A stretch of 64,000 nt of DNA from Sphagnum compactum (lineage: Eukaryota > Bryophyta > Sphagnopsida > Sphagnales). The position numbers and the translations under genes were made by a program. The stretch lies in NCBI GenBank assembly GCA_965153455.1, contig OZ234502.1:6355495-6419494 (forward strand), given 5' to 3'. This document shows positions 38,594-49,699 of the stretch, piece by piece. The notes beneath the pieces are model-generated. The model searched no databases. It was not told the DNA's origin and worked only from the letters and a program-made list of their open reading frames with translations. Numbering within the stretch: the first letter of the stretch is position 1; each line of letters starts with the position of its first letter.

Positions 38594-40528
38594 CACTAGA
38601 AGAAATCTTGTTTACTCTAACCATATGGTTGCAACTATAGATGTGACTAATGTCCAAATTAACTATTTTTACAACTACAGTTAGGTTAGCCCTACGTGTC
38701 ATTTTAATTGCAAATGTGTGTAGTCATATATGTGACTATTGTAATCACATATGCGACTAGAGTGTTGATATAATCAAATATAATCACAAATGTGAGTATA
38801 ATTTTGACTATTAAACATTTGGATGGAAAAAAAAATGAAAGTCCACATTTTTCATCCAATATTGTGAATGGATCTTTGGATTGATGAAAACCTAATTGTT
38901 TTTGCAATTGGTGATAGTTGTTTTAGCAACTAAAGCCAATAATTTTTCCATTTACAATATTTTGATGATTAAAACATATGTGACATTTTTGGAATTATAA
39001 TATTTTTTTGATAATCAACTTGATAATCAAATTGTGTCATTTATTAGTTTTAATGTACTGTTTATTGACATGGACTATACAAATTATTATATATTTATTA
39101 AATATGTTTGTTATGATTTATTTATAAATATTATATATAATGATGATTATTTAATTACATATTATACATGTAAATTAGATTTTATTGGTAAAATTACAAC
39201 TTATTATAATCATAATAAAATATGTTACATTTTTTAGTCAAATAGAGGTTTAAGATGTCTAAGAAATATATAATTTATTTGATCATAAAACTTTTACCAT
39301 AATTTTAGCTAAAATTTATATATTATATTTGTAAAAATATGAAATTTAAAATTCCATCAAATTCATTAATTATCTAACACTATTAAATGTGATTTGATTA
39401 AAATTTATAATATATTAATATTATACATCATAAATATTATAACTGATTTTTTAAATATATTTTTTGAAATGTGATAAATATATATCCCTTTATAAAAATA
39501 ATATGTGAATTGATTAAAATTATGATATATTAGAATCACATTATGTAATATGTTTTTTTAATGAAATGAAAAATTAATATGTGGGAGATCAATTATTTAT
39601 TCATTTATATTAAATATTAGTCATAAAATATTTTTCATTTATGAATCACGTGCTTGAAATTTTTTTCCAACAAATCATCATCAAAATGTAATTCAATTTA
39701 ACATTTCACATTAATGTGCATTTTTTGAAAAAATATATATTTAATCATATATGTCATTGAAAATACTTGAAGAATCAACTTTAATTTTTACCATTTGAAC
39801 AAATATCAATAAAATATGAAATATCGAAATTGGTGCTTGTGCAATGTTTAAATCAAGTATGGGCTAAATTAAAAGCATTCCACTATATTTGTACATCAAG
39901 TGGGGTGGTTTGATAGCAAAGGAGTTGATATATGTCCTTAAGGCTTAAGGATCAAACCTCACAAATGACATAGTTATGGTCAACGATGGTATGTTGACCA
40001 TATGTACCCTACCTAGTTAACCTACTTAATTTAGGTGTCTACCTAGGCCTACCTAGGTACCTAGACTAGGTGGCTTACCTAATTACCTAAATTAGGGTTT
40101 TAGCTTAGCCTAAATAATGACACATGTCAACAACTCATAGGCTGAAATTTATGAAATTACCAATAATGTGAATTATTATATTAAATTATTTATAGAATAT
40201 AATTAATGTACTTAATAAAATTTGTTTTAAAATATATTCAATCATTTAAATTTAATTATTTAAAAAATGCTGCCCAATATTTTATGTAGTCGTATATGTA
40301 GTTGCATAGTCCTACAACTAGTCAATGGATGAAAAATCCATACAATTGCAAGTGATATGTGATTACTGATGTGACTATACATGCCATGTGGAGTTTTTTG
40401 TGACTAGTTGTCTTTTGCCACTTGTCCAAGGCGACTACAAGGTTTATAGTCACATGTGTCCATTATGACTAAAATTTTGTCTTTTGCAACTAAAATTATA
40501 GTCATTTATTTCCAAATTTCTTCTAGTG
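38594..40528. mobile_element. Non-autonomous CACTA-type DNA transposon
   Basis: The left end starts CACTAGAAGAAAT at 38594 and the right end is its exact complement, ATTTCTTCTAGTG, ending at 40528. This gives 13-bp terminal inverted repeats that match the plant En/Spm (CACTA) type consensus. Both ends are flanked by the trinucleotide tat (38591-38593 and 40529-40531), as expected for the 3-bp target duplication of this superfamily. Subterminal zones (38640-38800 and 40290-40505) carry many gtgacta, agtcacat and gcgacta words in both orientations. The 1,935-bp element has no transposase frame; its interior is AT-rich and holds a SINE-like insertion near 39.9-40.1 kb. It must have depended on a transposase supplied elsewhere. 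Confidence 0.85.
39899..40125 (+). mobile_element. SINE-like copy inside the CACTA element
   Basis: A-box-like gtggtttgatagcaaagg (39905-39922) and B-box-like aaggatcaaacctc (39947-39960) have tRNA-like spacing. A body rich in cctagg and acctac words (40010-40120) follows. The organisation matches the copies at 9.8, 46.9, 48.1 and 51.9 kb. It lies in the CACTA interior, so it either inserted there or was carried with the element. Confidence 0.5.
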
Positions 40529-40560
40529 TATTGGCAATATTTACCACCAATGTGAAATGG

Positions 40561-40625
40561 TGGTCAAATGGTTAAGGCCTTAGATTGTCACCAAGGAGGT
40601 GAAGGTTCACTTTTCACTTTAGACA
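40561..40625 (+). mobile_element. tRNA-like SINE head next to the CACTA right end
   Basis: A clear A-box-like stretch, tggtcaaatggttaaggc (40561-40578), and a B-box-like gaaggttcacttttc (40601-40615) follow about 30 bases after the CACTA right end. The intervening caaggaggtgaagg word is shared with the heads at 9.8 and 52.0 kb. No CTAGG-rich body follows, so this copy may be truncated. Confidence 0.5.
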
Positions 40626-41435
40626 TTTTATAATGGTGATTTACATGACTAATAATAATAATAATTTTGATGTGGTAAGGATCACACACACAAGGTAAAA
40701 GATGAATTGTGGGCATGATGATTTCATCTTTTTTTAAAAAATGAAATTTAACAAAAGAGTAAATTTAAAATTTAAAATATTAGATTTAGTAAAATTTTAG
40801 GTTTTTAATAAGAAATTCAAAATTTCCATATTTGTATTCATGAATCCAAAGGAGGAACCAAAAACAGTAGGATTTAAAATATATATTTTTTCGTATTTCA
40901 ATTAGTGCCAAACTTGGTTAAATTTTCATATGGATGATGCCACTTTAGCTTTATCACCCAAAAAAATTAGGCAATCCATCAATTATCTAGTATTTTTAAT
41001 TTTAATATTATTTAGTTTCTCATGAGTCATGGGTTCGGGTAACAATTATGTGGTGACATGTCCACATAAACAAATAAATACATTTCGTTTTATAAATTGT
41101 TTTGGCAACTCCAAGCCATAGGTTTAATGCACTATGACAACCCATACCTAGGCTTGGTGGAAATATTATTATGATTTATATAATAGAAATAATATTATAT
41201 TTAATTTAACAATGTTAAGTAACACTACTTGGCCTTTTAGTCAACTTAATAAGCACTTAATCATCATGCACCACTCAATCAAGTTTATAACATAGATGAT
41301 AGTCCATTTTGATGAGGGCCAAATTTTTTTAATGTTTGATATGGCAAAATATTCAATTAAAAACTACTAAAATAAACCATGATTTGTAGTAATGAATGTG
41401 TTTCTTCAACATGGAGAAGATGTGTGATTATGTAG
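40626..41435. other. Intergenic, AT-rich, no gene recognised
   Basis: No coding domain. Contains an (aat)n run near 40650 and A/T-rich sequence between the SINE head and the RNase H relic. Confidence 0.45.
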
Positions 41436-41439
41436 TGTT

Positions 41440-41800
41440 GGTTTCCATGCAAGGAAATTCAATTGACAAAGAAAATCAACTATGAAATTTATGATAAGGA
41501 GTTTTTAGCAATCAACAATTATATTGATGAATGGTGGCATTTGTTAAACTCAACACATTACAATTTATTCTTGCATATTTCAAGAACTCTTATGTCCTAA
41601 AAGTTATAAAGCAAAATGATATATGTTTTTATTGTGTTTTGATGTCATCATTATTTCTTGCCTTGGAAGTCAATAAGAAAAACTAAATGTATTATAGTCA
41701 ATCCTCATATCTTACCCCTAAACCATGTGATGGAGAATTTGAACTCAAAAATGAATAATGTTGAAACCAAAATAACTACATTTGAAGACCCTAACTAGAA
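41440..41800 (+). pseudogene. Ty3/gypsy RNase H relic
   Basis: In the plus direction, KKINYEIYDKEFLAINNYID then EWWHLL (about 41.47-41.56 kb) matches the conserved start of the Ty3/gypsy RNase H domain (NYEIxDKEL-LAI, EWRHxL). Further on, after frame changes, words such as FLLCFDVII and YLTPKPCDGEFE near 41.63-41.75 kb fit the end of RNase H and the linker. Stops and frameshifts show it is dead. It belongs to a different gypsy lineage from the remnants at 20-25 kb, judging by this motif. Confidence 0.65.
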
Positions 41801-44129
41801 GATTCCCATAAGTGCACAACTCATTCAACAATTTTGTGAAAATCTTGTAAAAGACCTTTATATGAAAATATTAAACATTGTTAACAACAATAAATAGCAA
41901 CCAAGACATTGGAAATTTTATTTATTTTAAAGGGATTTTAGGTGAAAGCACATTATGATGACCCCCTTTCGAGCCATTTGGGTTTGCTATTAAATATATA
42001 CCTCCCAAAACATGATGCATTTAATTTTGGGTTAAATTTTTGGTGTTAGGGCCTTAAGATTATGATTTTCAAAAAATTAATTTGATAAAATATTATTTGA
42101 ATAATTATTTATTTATTTAAATAAAAAGAACCATGGGTATATTCATGTTATAAATAGTCCAATAGATTTCAGACTACACTAAGTATTTGGTTTCATTAAT
42201 CATGCAAATAAGTGTTTGAAATGGATTTTATGCATTGACCCAACTCACAATGCTTGTCACCTTCCCTTTCAAAATGATTATTTGTTAACTATTCAATTTA
42301 CCACATACTTATGGTCAACAGCCCAAAAAACCCCATTCGTGATATGAAAATTATCAAAAAAAATTCATGAGTCACAAACATGGTTCAAGTATGTGGAATC
42401 ACATATGAAATAGATGTTACAATTTTCATAGAGATTAAAAATCATTTCAATTGTTTTTGGAATACATTTTCATTTTTCAATACACAATTACAAGTATTAT
42501 TTTCATATGAATATACTCTAGTACATCATGATATACATAGTAAATAATTAGTTTCTTTTCTATTCTATTACTTGGGTTATGTTTTCCCAAAATGTGCAAA
42601 AACATTGTGAAAGTCCTTTTTAGTGTTAACATGGTTTAAGTTCAAAAACATTAATCTAGGACAACACTAGAATGTGATTATATAAAGGGGGTCATTGTAA
42701 TGTGTTTTCACCTTTTTAAAGCTTTTCCTAGGCCCATGACATTTTAAAATATTATAGGCATGGTCCATGGTCTCCTAGTCAAAGGACATTTTGGAGCTTA
42801 CTAGATTAATCAAAATTTAAGAGAAACTTTTGATGATTAACAAATGTGGGAATTTTTTTAGGAATTCATATATACATGCACATGCCATGATGAAAGCACC
42901 ATGACATCACCCACATGGCTTGTTCCAACCATTATTTATTTTGAGCATAAGTGAATTATTGTCTACCAAATTTGGTTGATGTAGAATTGACATGTGAGTT
43001 TGAAATTACATCCAAAATACAAGAGTCCTCCATCTACAAATGTGGAAAAAAAAGGGGGGAAAATGGGGGATGGGAGTGGCCAAGGGCACATGGGACACCT
43101 ATACATAATACCCTAGGGTCATATTCTAGTGACTAGTCATATTCTAATCTGGCCTACCATTAGTGTTTGGGGATTCATAAACCCATTAAAACTAATTCAA
43201 TGACCTTAATTCCTATGGTTTTTTTTTCTTTTACAAGAATATAGTAAAAAAAATTTAAGAAAAATTTAACTTATTTAATACATACATGTCGAAGGATGCA
43301 CAACAATTTTAGATGTTACAAATGTTTAAAATCTTATCTTACGTAATTTTAAACTCCAAGCCATTTTGGATTGTGATAATTTGAAACATTTGATCCTTTT
43401 ATCATTTATGTCCATAAATCTCATGTGCTCTTGAAAAATATGACTATATATTAGTCGCTTATTGGTAGTGGTGGATGAACTTATGAAGATGTCATGCATT
43501 TTATTCCATGACCAAGACAATTATAAATGAAGGATTGACAAAAAATTGTTTTAGTTACATTGACAAGTATCAAAGCCTACCATGAACTTCAAAAGTTGTG
43601 TAGTTTTTAGAATAAAATAATTTGAAATGTTTATATATCAATCAACTTTTCATCTATGGATTATCTCAAGACACAGTGTGAAAAGGAGCACCTATTTTTC
43701 AAAATCAAAGATTGAGTATGGATTATTCTTCAAAATTTGAGGTGAACAAAACCTTAGATAAACAATTTGATTACCAATTACTTGGGCCATGAATGTCATA
43801 AGCAAGTAAGTGAATGCAATTTTTTTTGTTTCAACCCTTGAGTTTTTTAAGAATCCACCTAATTTTCCAATCTTCAATCCTCAAAACTTTATAACAAGTC
43901 AAACATTTCTACATTCAGATCTTCATATCAATTGAAATAGATGGTGAAGAAGAATTTTTGGTTGACAAAATCTAGGATCCCCACATTTGCAAAGGTTAAT
44001 TAGCATGTCCATTTCATTGGTAGGACATGATATTTGTGAAAAAACATGATCATAGTCAAAAGAGCCAAAAACCATGTAAGATCCTAGTGAAAACTATCAA
44101 AGTTTTTATATATGTGCATGCACATCACA
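41801..44129. other. Intergenic, no gene recognised
   Basis: AT-rich. The first 200 bases may continue the retroelement linker, but no motif is secure. Minus frames at 43326-43520 and 43692-43877 are not recognisable. Confidence 0.4.
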
Positions 44130-44480
44130 AACTTCATGGGCCATGATTTGGCAATAATTATCGTGCAAAATCTACTTTTCATAGGTTCATATGGAATAAA
44201 CATGGATGTCATTCATCTATTTGTATTTAACATTGATGTCCTATGCATTGTTTAAGTATGAATATCATATGTTTATTTGTATTGTTTAGACATGGATGTT
44301 GTATGTCTATTTGTTGTTTACACATGAAAGTTGTGGACATTACTTTCGTGTTTACATAATGCATGACATTCATGTTTAAACAATACGAACTTATGAAATA
44401 ATAAATTTCACATGGATTTGGAATGAACCCATGAAGCTTATAAATTTACGATGCATTACCATTTGAAATTCATGGTAATC
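44130..44480. mobile_element. Foldback (MITE-like) element
   Basis: A long imperfect inverted repeat spans the interval. The outer left words ggcaataattatcgt and cttttcataggttcat (44150-44200) pair with the complement of the right words gaacccatgaagctt and acgatgcattacc (44425-44460). The inner arms with gtttagacatggatg and tttacacatgaaag (44268-44330) pair with ctttcgtgtttac and catgtttaaacaat (44343-44385). The centre lies near 44335. The size and lack of coding fit a foldback or MITE-type element; target duplications were not resolved. Confidence 0.5.
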
Positions 44481-45377
44481 ACAAAAACTTGTGCTACATG
44501 GCTAATATGAGTGTTGAACAATTCAAAATAATTCATTCAAATTAATTTCAATTTTTGGTTTTAATCAAGGATTTTTGAACTTGGACAAGAACTGCACTAG
44601 GTATAAAACAATTTTTCAAAGGACTTAAGCTAAGGACTCTCTTAATAAGGAAATTTTGATGGGAAAAATTTGAAAAAATAACAACTAATACTATGCAGGC
44701 TCAAAAAACATTCACAATGTAAAGGATGTGGAATTTAAAAATAAAAAAATTCAGGATATGTTCCAAATTTTCTAATTTTCAATAGCCCTTTCCCACATGT
44801 AAATGGGGTGTAATGTACATGACATATAAACTAAATTTGTAACTTACATTACAAAGAAACTAAACACTAAGATAACTAATAGATTATGGTATGGTTTGAA
44901 ATTACGATCATTTTTCAATACAAAGTTGCAAATTTGCACACTTTTTAAAAATCCATATTTATTCAAAAATAATTCAATACAACATGTGATTTATGAGGGC
45001 AACTCTAGAAATATTTAGTAACAAGTTGAAACATAAAAATTCAAAAATCCCTATCTATGAAAAAGTCAAAAGGACTCCAAAAGGAGCTATAATTTTTGCT
45101 TAAAGTAACATGATTGGCTCCTTTGAGTGCAATTGGACCCATGAATTAGGGTCTTGCAATTTTGCCAATGCATCTAACAAAGTTTATGTATTTCATGAAT
45201 GACATCCACCCAAACCAAAATACATACCACATTTTCATATTGTCTAGAAATCTTGATCTCCTTTTAGGATAATCTAAAACAAATGGCTTGTAACAAATTA
45301 CAAAACATTTTAACCCCAATTAGCCAAATCATAAGAGGAAAAGAAATGGATTTCTAAAAAAAATCATTTTGAACCCT

Positions 45378-45410
<33 letters not shown>

Positions 45411-46685
45411 ATGTAAAGTTCTTCCACTTTATTTCCTTTCATGTTTATTAAATCATTAGAATTAACATTGGAAATGAAATAACATTGAATAGTTGTTATC
45501 ATTCGCATATTTGTTTAATGGTATTCTTAGATTATTGCAATTGTCCATGATTCAACATTGTTAGAGGACAAAGTTCTTACTCTAGTTAGTTTAGAATGCC
45601 TTGTTGTAACTTTTTAGTTACCGGTGGTAGGTAAAGAAACTTGTACCACTCTTTAGCTATTTACTAGCTACTTGTTAGAGGGTGAAGTTGTTGGAACAGT
45701 TAGAATCTAAGAGGACAACTAGTGGGAACTAATTTGTCACTAATCTAGGAACTTAAACATTGACTTGGAGTGCCACTATAATTCTAGGAGAGGATGAAGA
45801 GACCCATGGGCATATGGGCATGAGAACCCCTCAAGTTGGTTTCCCATTTTCTCTAGGTCTACTAGGAGGTTTAGTGAAGGTTTTGGAAAGAGTCTTGTAA
45901 ATTATATTTGGAAAATATGTGAAATACTATGTGGATGGGTAATGCTTTTGGGGAGTAGTTGTGTGTTTTTTTGCTTAAAAAATTACCTTCCAATGGTATT
46001 ATTACTGAAGATTTTTTACAAAAAACTATCTTTCTTGAAAGTTAACACTAATGTAGTCTTTAGATAGTGCTCATTATATAGTCTTTAAATAGTCTTTTAT
46101 AATGAGTAGATAAGGTAGATTAGCCAAGGTTATTTATTGTTTTCTCATGGAATAGAATAACACTAATAGATTAGAAGTCTACATGAGGTAATTACCTCTG
46201 TGTACCTTGAGTTTGATATTATTTTGGTTTAGTTTTCTTTTCATTCTTCTTTCTATCACATGGGTGGTAATAATACCAAAAAATCTATTTGTAGTATTTT
46301 TTCCATGGCCCAACAATCTCATCTAGTTTTAGCTTGTAATTGTTAGGTTTGTGGGTTATACATACACCCCCAATAGGATGAATTATGAATTGTGAACACA
46401 TGTACTCAAGTGGGCATTCTACTTGGTAATATTGTTGAATATCAAGTTTGCAAATGCATCATGGATTTGAAGTACATTTGAAAGGAAAGGCATTTTGAAA
46501 ACAAGTAAATGCCACTATTTTCATTTCCAATTTGATGTGGAAAGGGTTCTATGTATTTTTGGTGGTGGCCCCATAAATCATGACCTAATTTTCAATAGAA
46601 AGTTTTACTATATTATTAAAACATGCACTAGTGGAAAATCATGGTTTAATTAAGCAAAAACTACCCAAAATCTATAATCATCATC
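44481..46685. other. Intergenic with (TA)n microsatellite
   Basis: No gene recognised. A (TA)n tract lies at about 45379-45409. Between 45.58 and 46.3 kb the words gttagtttagaatgcc, gttggaacagttagaat and gggtggtaataatacc are reminiscent of LTR sequence, and a weakly similar passage occurs at 52.32-52.55 kb, but no coding domain supports it. Confidence 0.4.
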
Positions 46686-46689
46686 TTGT

Positions 46690-47035
46690 CATTTTGGACA
46701 AGTTGATTTTGACATGGTTACTATGATTGGGGTGGTATTTTTGATTGAATAAACAATGAAGCATTTGATTAATTGACAATGGACCATCTGATTGGGAAAT
46801 TTCTACCCAAATTAAAATAATTTATTATTTATTATCATAAATAATATTTTGTGGTAGGTAGGTTGTAAAAAGGTGGGCAAATAGGTAGGTGGTAGCCAAG
46901 CCTAGCCTATTGGACCTACTTAGATTATCCTACCTAGCCTAGCCTCCTAGGCATGTATAGAGGTTACAAGTATTAGGAATTGAACCTTAGACCTTCATAA
47001 CAAGGAGCCAAATCCTTAACCAATGGACCACATTT
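46690..47035 (-). mobile_element. Composite SINE-like repeat, minus copy 1
   Basis: Read on the minus strand, an A-box-like tggtccattggttaagga (47030-47013) and a B-box-like aggttcaattcct (46987-46975) are spaced as in a tRNA gene. They are followed by a cctagg/ctaggtagg body (46960-46900), a cctacc tract (46900-46850) and an AT-rich tail with gtcaa/catttgatt words to about 46690. The same order is repeated at 47.85-48.23 kb. The A and B boxes are near-canonical, making this the best head in the window. Confidence 0.6.
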
Positions 47036-47139
47036 TCTAAAGGTAACAACATTTGTCATGTTTTTAAATTTCGTCATGTTTAAGTTTCACATCAAATGTT
47101 ATACATTAATTATGTACATGTAAGTAGAAAGGTTAGATA

Positions 47140-47210
47140 ATTAATAGGTAGGTAGGTAGGTAGGTAGGTTGTTAGGTAACATATGTGCATAGGTAGGTAG
47201 ATGGGTGTTA
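47140..47210. repeat. TAGG tetranucleotide tract
   Basis: An uninterrupted (aggt)n run lies at about 47146-47169 and a shorter taggtaggtag run at 47191-47201. Part of the window-wide CCTA/TAGG repeat system between 46.8 and 49.5 kb. Confidence 0.8.
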
Positions 47211-47849
47211 GGGGAAAAAACTAATCAAATTCAATAGATAGAGCTTTAGGAGACAACTAAACAATAGGATAGTCAGAACTAATAGATAACTAAATTGCTT
47301 CCTTACCAAAACTAGTGACTATTCAATTTAAATTGTTAAATAATCGATTACAATAATTTTTGCCCAAAATATATAGATAATAAAAAATGGTTGTAATTGA
47401 CTATAGACAATAGATAACTGGAAATGGTTGGAACTAACTATATATAATATAAAGATAAATTAAAAGACTAAGTTTCATTTATCTTTTTTGTACATTTGGT
47501 GATTATTGAGACAAATTGTTTATTCATGTCAATGTGGGTAATGTAATGCTCTTGGAAGTGTGTATATGTGAGATTGTGTATAATCATGTGGTTATTCGTT
47601 TTCTAAAAAAGATGGTGTTGAAACTATTCTATAGAAGGAGAACTTATTAAAAAAATCATGGATAAGGGTAAAATGTTAACATAATTGTGAAGAAGAATTT
47701 AGCAAAAGGTCTTGGATTGAAATATTCATTTAAGTTCCATAAATAGTTCACTATTACAATTCATGGTTTTTTTACTAGGTTTTCCAATAAAGAAATACCC
47801 AAAGTGACAACAATCAAAAGACCACCCTATCAATTTGGACAAATTGATT
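47211..47849. other. Intergenic, no gene recognised
   Basis: AT-rich sequence between two composite repeats with no recognisable coding content. Confidence 0.45.
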
Positions 47850-48232
47850 TGGACTCACAAGCATGATTGGGTAATCAATTTGGACCTTGTCATTTTAATT
47901 GACAAAATGACTAATTATTTTACTAGTAAATAGTGAACCATTTGACTAGGTCAAATTTATATTTAAATTAATACGTAGGTAGATAAATAATAAACAGGTC
48001 CAGGTAGGTCAAAAAAGACAATTAGGTAGGTAAGTGTCAACCTGACCTAGCCTAACCTAACCTAGCGTACTTAACATAACCTAACTTAACCAAACCTCAC
48101 TGAATTATTTTAGTCTAACCCACCTACCTTAGACCTCTAAGCATGCACATAGGTTGCAAGTATAAGGAATTGAACTCCAACTTGCACAATGATAAATTGA
48201 GTTCTTACCAATGGATTAGACTATTAAAGGTG
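47850..48232 (-). mobile_element. Composite SINE-like repeat, minus copy 2
   Basis: Same order as copy 1 when read on the minus strand: A-box-like taatccattggtaagaac (48219-48202), B-box-like ggagttcaattcc (48178-48166), a body of aggttaggttaggctaggtc words (48130-48030), an acctacctaatt/cctac tract (48020-47970), then an AT-rich tail with gtcaaatgg words to about 47850. Confidence 0.55.
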
Positions 48233-48279
48233 TTCAGTTTTGATCAATTTTTTTATTTTCACACATTTATTTAATATCA

Positions 48280-48670
48280 TTAAACATAGTGACTAAATTT
48301 AAGCAACACCTAATGGCTATAATTAGGTTAAACGTAATGGTTAAATCAAATGGCTTAACCTAGTGGTTTAATCTAATGGTTAAACTTCATAGTTAAAATT
48401 TGGCTAAACCTAATGGATAAACTTAAACATGGTGACTAAATCTAAACATAATGGCTAAACATAGGCTAAACATAATGGTAAACCTAGGATATATTTAGTG
48501 GTTAAACTTTAGCTAAACCTAGTGGCCAAATCTAATGGCTCAACTTAGGCTAAATCTAGTGACCAAATTTAATGGATAAACATAGTGGCTACACCTAATG
48601 GCTAAATTTTATTGAACCTAATGGTTAAATTTTGGGTAAACTTAGTGGCTACATTTAGTGGTTAAATTTA
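48280..48670. repeat. 'Ctaaacctagtgg' minisatellite
   Basis: Short units of about 14 bases, of the form ctaaacctaatggctaa or taaatctagtggcc, recur throughout with substitutions and small length changes. Composition and words resemble the larger array at 7.0-8.6 kb (ggctaaact, ttaggctaaa), suggesting a shared origin. No coding function. Confidence 0.65.
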
Positions 48671-48674
48671 AATA

Positions 48675-49115
48675 AATAAATGGGTGGGTAGGTAAGTAAG
48701 TAGGTTGTATTAATGTGAATAAATATGGGTGAGTAGGTAGGTAGGTAAGTAGTAGGTAGGTGGGTGGGTAATAGGTTGGTAAGTACCTAGTTAGGTGAAT
48801 AGGTGGATGAGTAGGTAAGAGGTGGATACATAAGGTAGCAAACTATGTTGCATTTAACCGAAAAACATTGGCCATCTTGACAAAATGTTTCATTTGACTA
48901 AAGACCATTGACAATTTTGATTTAATGTTTCATTTGATTAAGGAGCATTGACCATTTGGACTTAGGTTGTACAACTTGACTAGATGTATATATGTCAAAT
49001 AAACCATTATAGTCAAGTTGCTTATGAAAAATACATGTGTCATTCAATCTTTTGACCTTTAATCAAAATGTCCATGTCCATTAATAAAAAATGACAAATC
49101 AGTCAACTTCAACCT
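48675..49115 (+). repeat. TAGG tract plus AT-rich dispersed repeat
   Basis: A gtaggtaggtaagtag tract (48685-48835) is followed by the AT-rich module (48840-49115) with catttgacta, accattga and cttgactagatgt words. The module is the reverse complement of 24.96-25.25 kb, down to the shared gtccattaataaaaaatgac. Confidence 0.65.
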
Positions 49116-49279
49116 CTTAAAAAACCATGATGTGTAGTAGTGGTTGTAGTATAATATTAAGGTTTAGGAATCATTCTTAGAGTTGAAGGTTGCCTTGATT
49201 ATTCTAGCACATGGTGTGTAGAGTGATGGAATGGGAAAAAAACCTAATAACAATAACAATTAAAAAATCTTATAAAATT

Positions 49280-49695
49280 ATATCCTTAATAATGGGTAGG
49301 TATGTAAATAAGAAAGCAAGTAGGTAGGTTGATGGTAGGTGGGAGGTAGGAGGTAGGTAGGTTGTAAATCAGCCTATATGTAATATATAGGTAGGTAGTT
49401 GGCTTAATTGGATATTAATCTAGCCTAACTAGTAGGTAGGCTAATGTATTGGTTAGCATACGATGTTTCATTTGATTAAAAACCATTGGTCATATTGACC
49501 AATGATGTCTTTTTTTAATGTTTAGCTTGATTACATGTCCCACTTGACTGAATGTATTTTTCAAATAGGTCACTCCAATCAAGTCGATTAGTAAAAAATG
49601 TCATTTAAGCCCCAAGCATTTAGTCAAAATGTATATATCCACTAGTAAAAAGAATAGTCAATCAACTTTAACAACTTTAAAAACCATTATTTGTT
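49280..49695 (+). repeat. Second TAGG tract plus AT-rich module
   Basis: Repeats the order of the preceding unit: gtaggtaggtt tract with aacctaactagtagg words (49290-49445), then catttgattaaaaaccattgg, cttgattacatgtcccac and ccactagtaaaaagaatag (49465-49665). It is more diverged than its neighbour. Confidence 0.6.
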
Positions 49696-49699
49696 GTAA

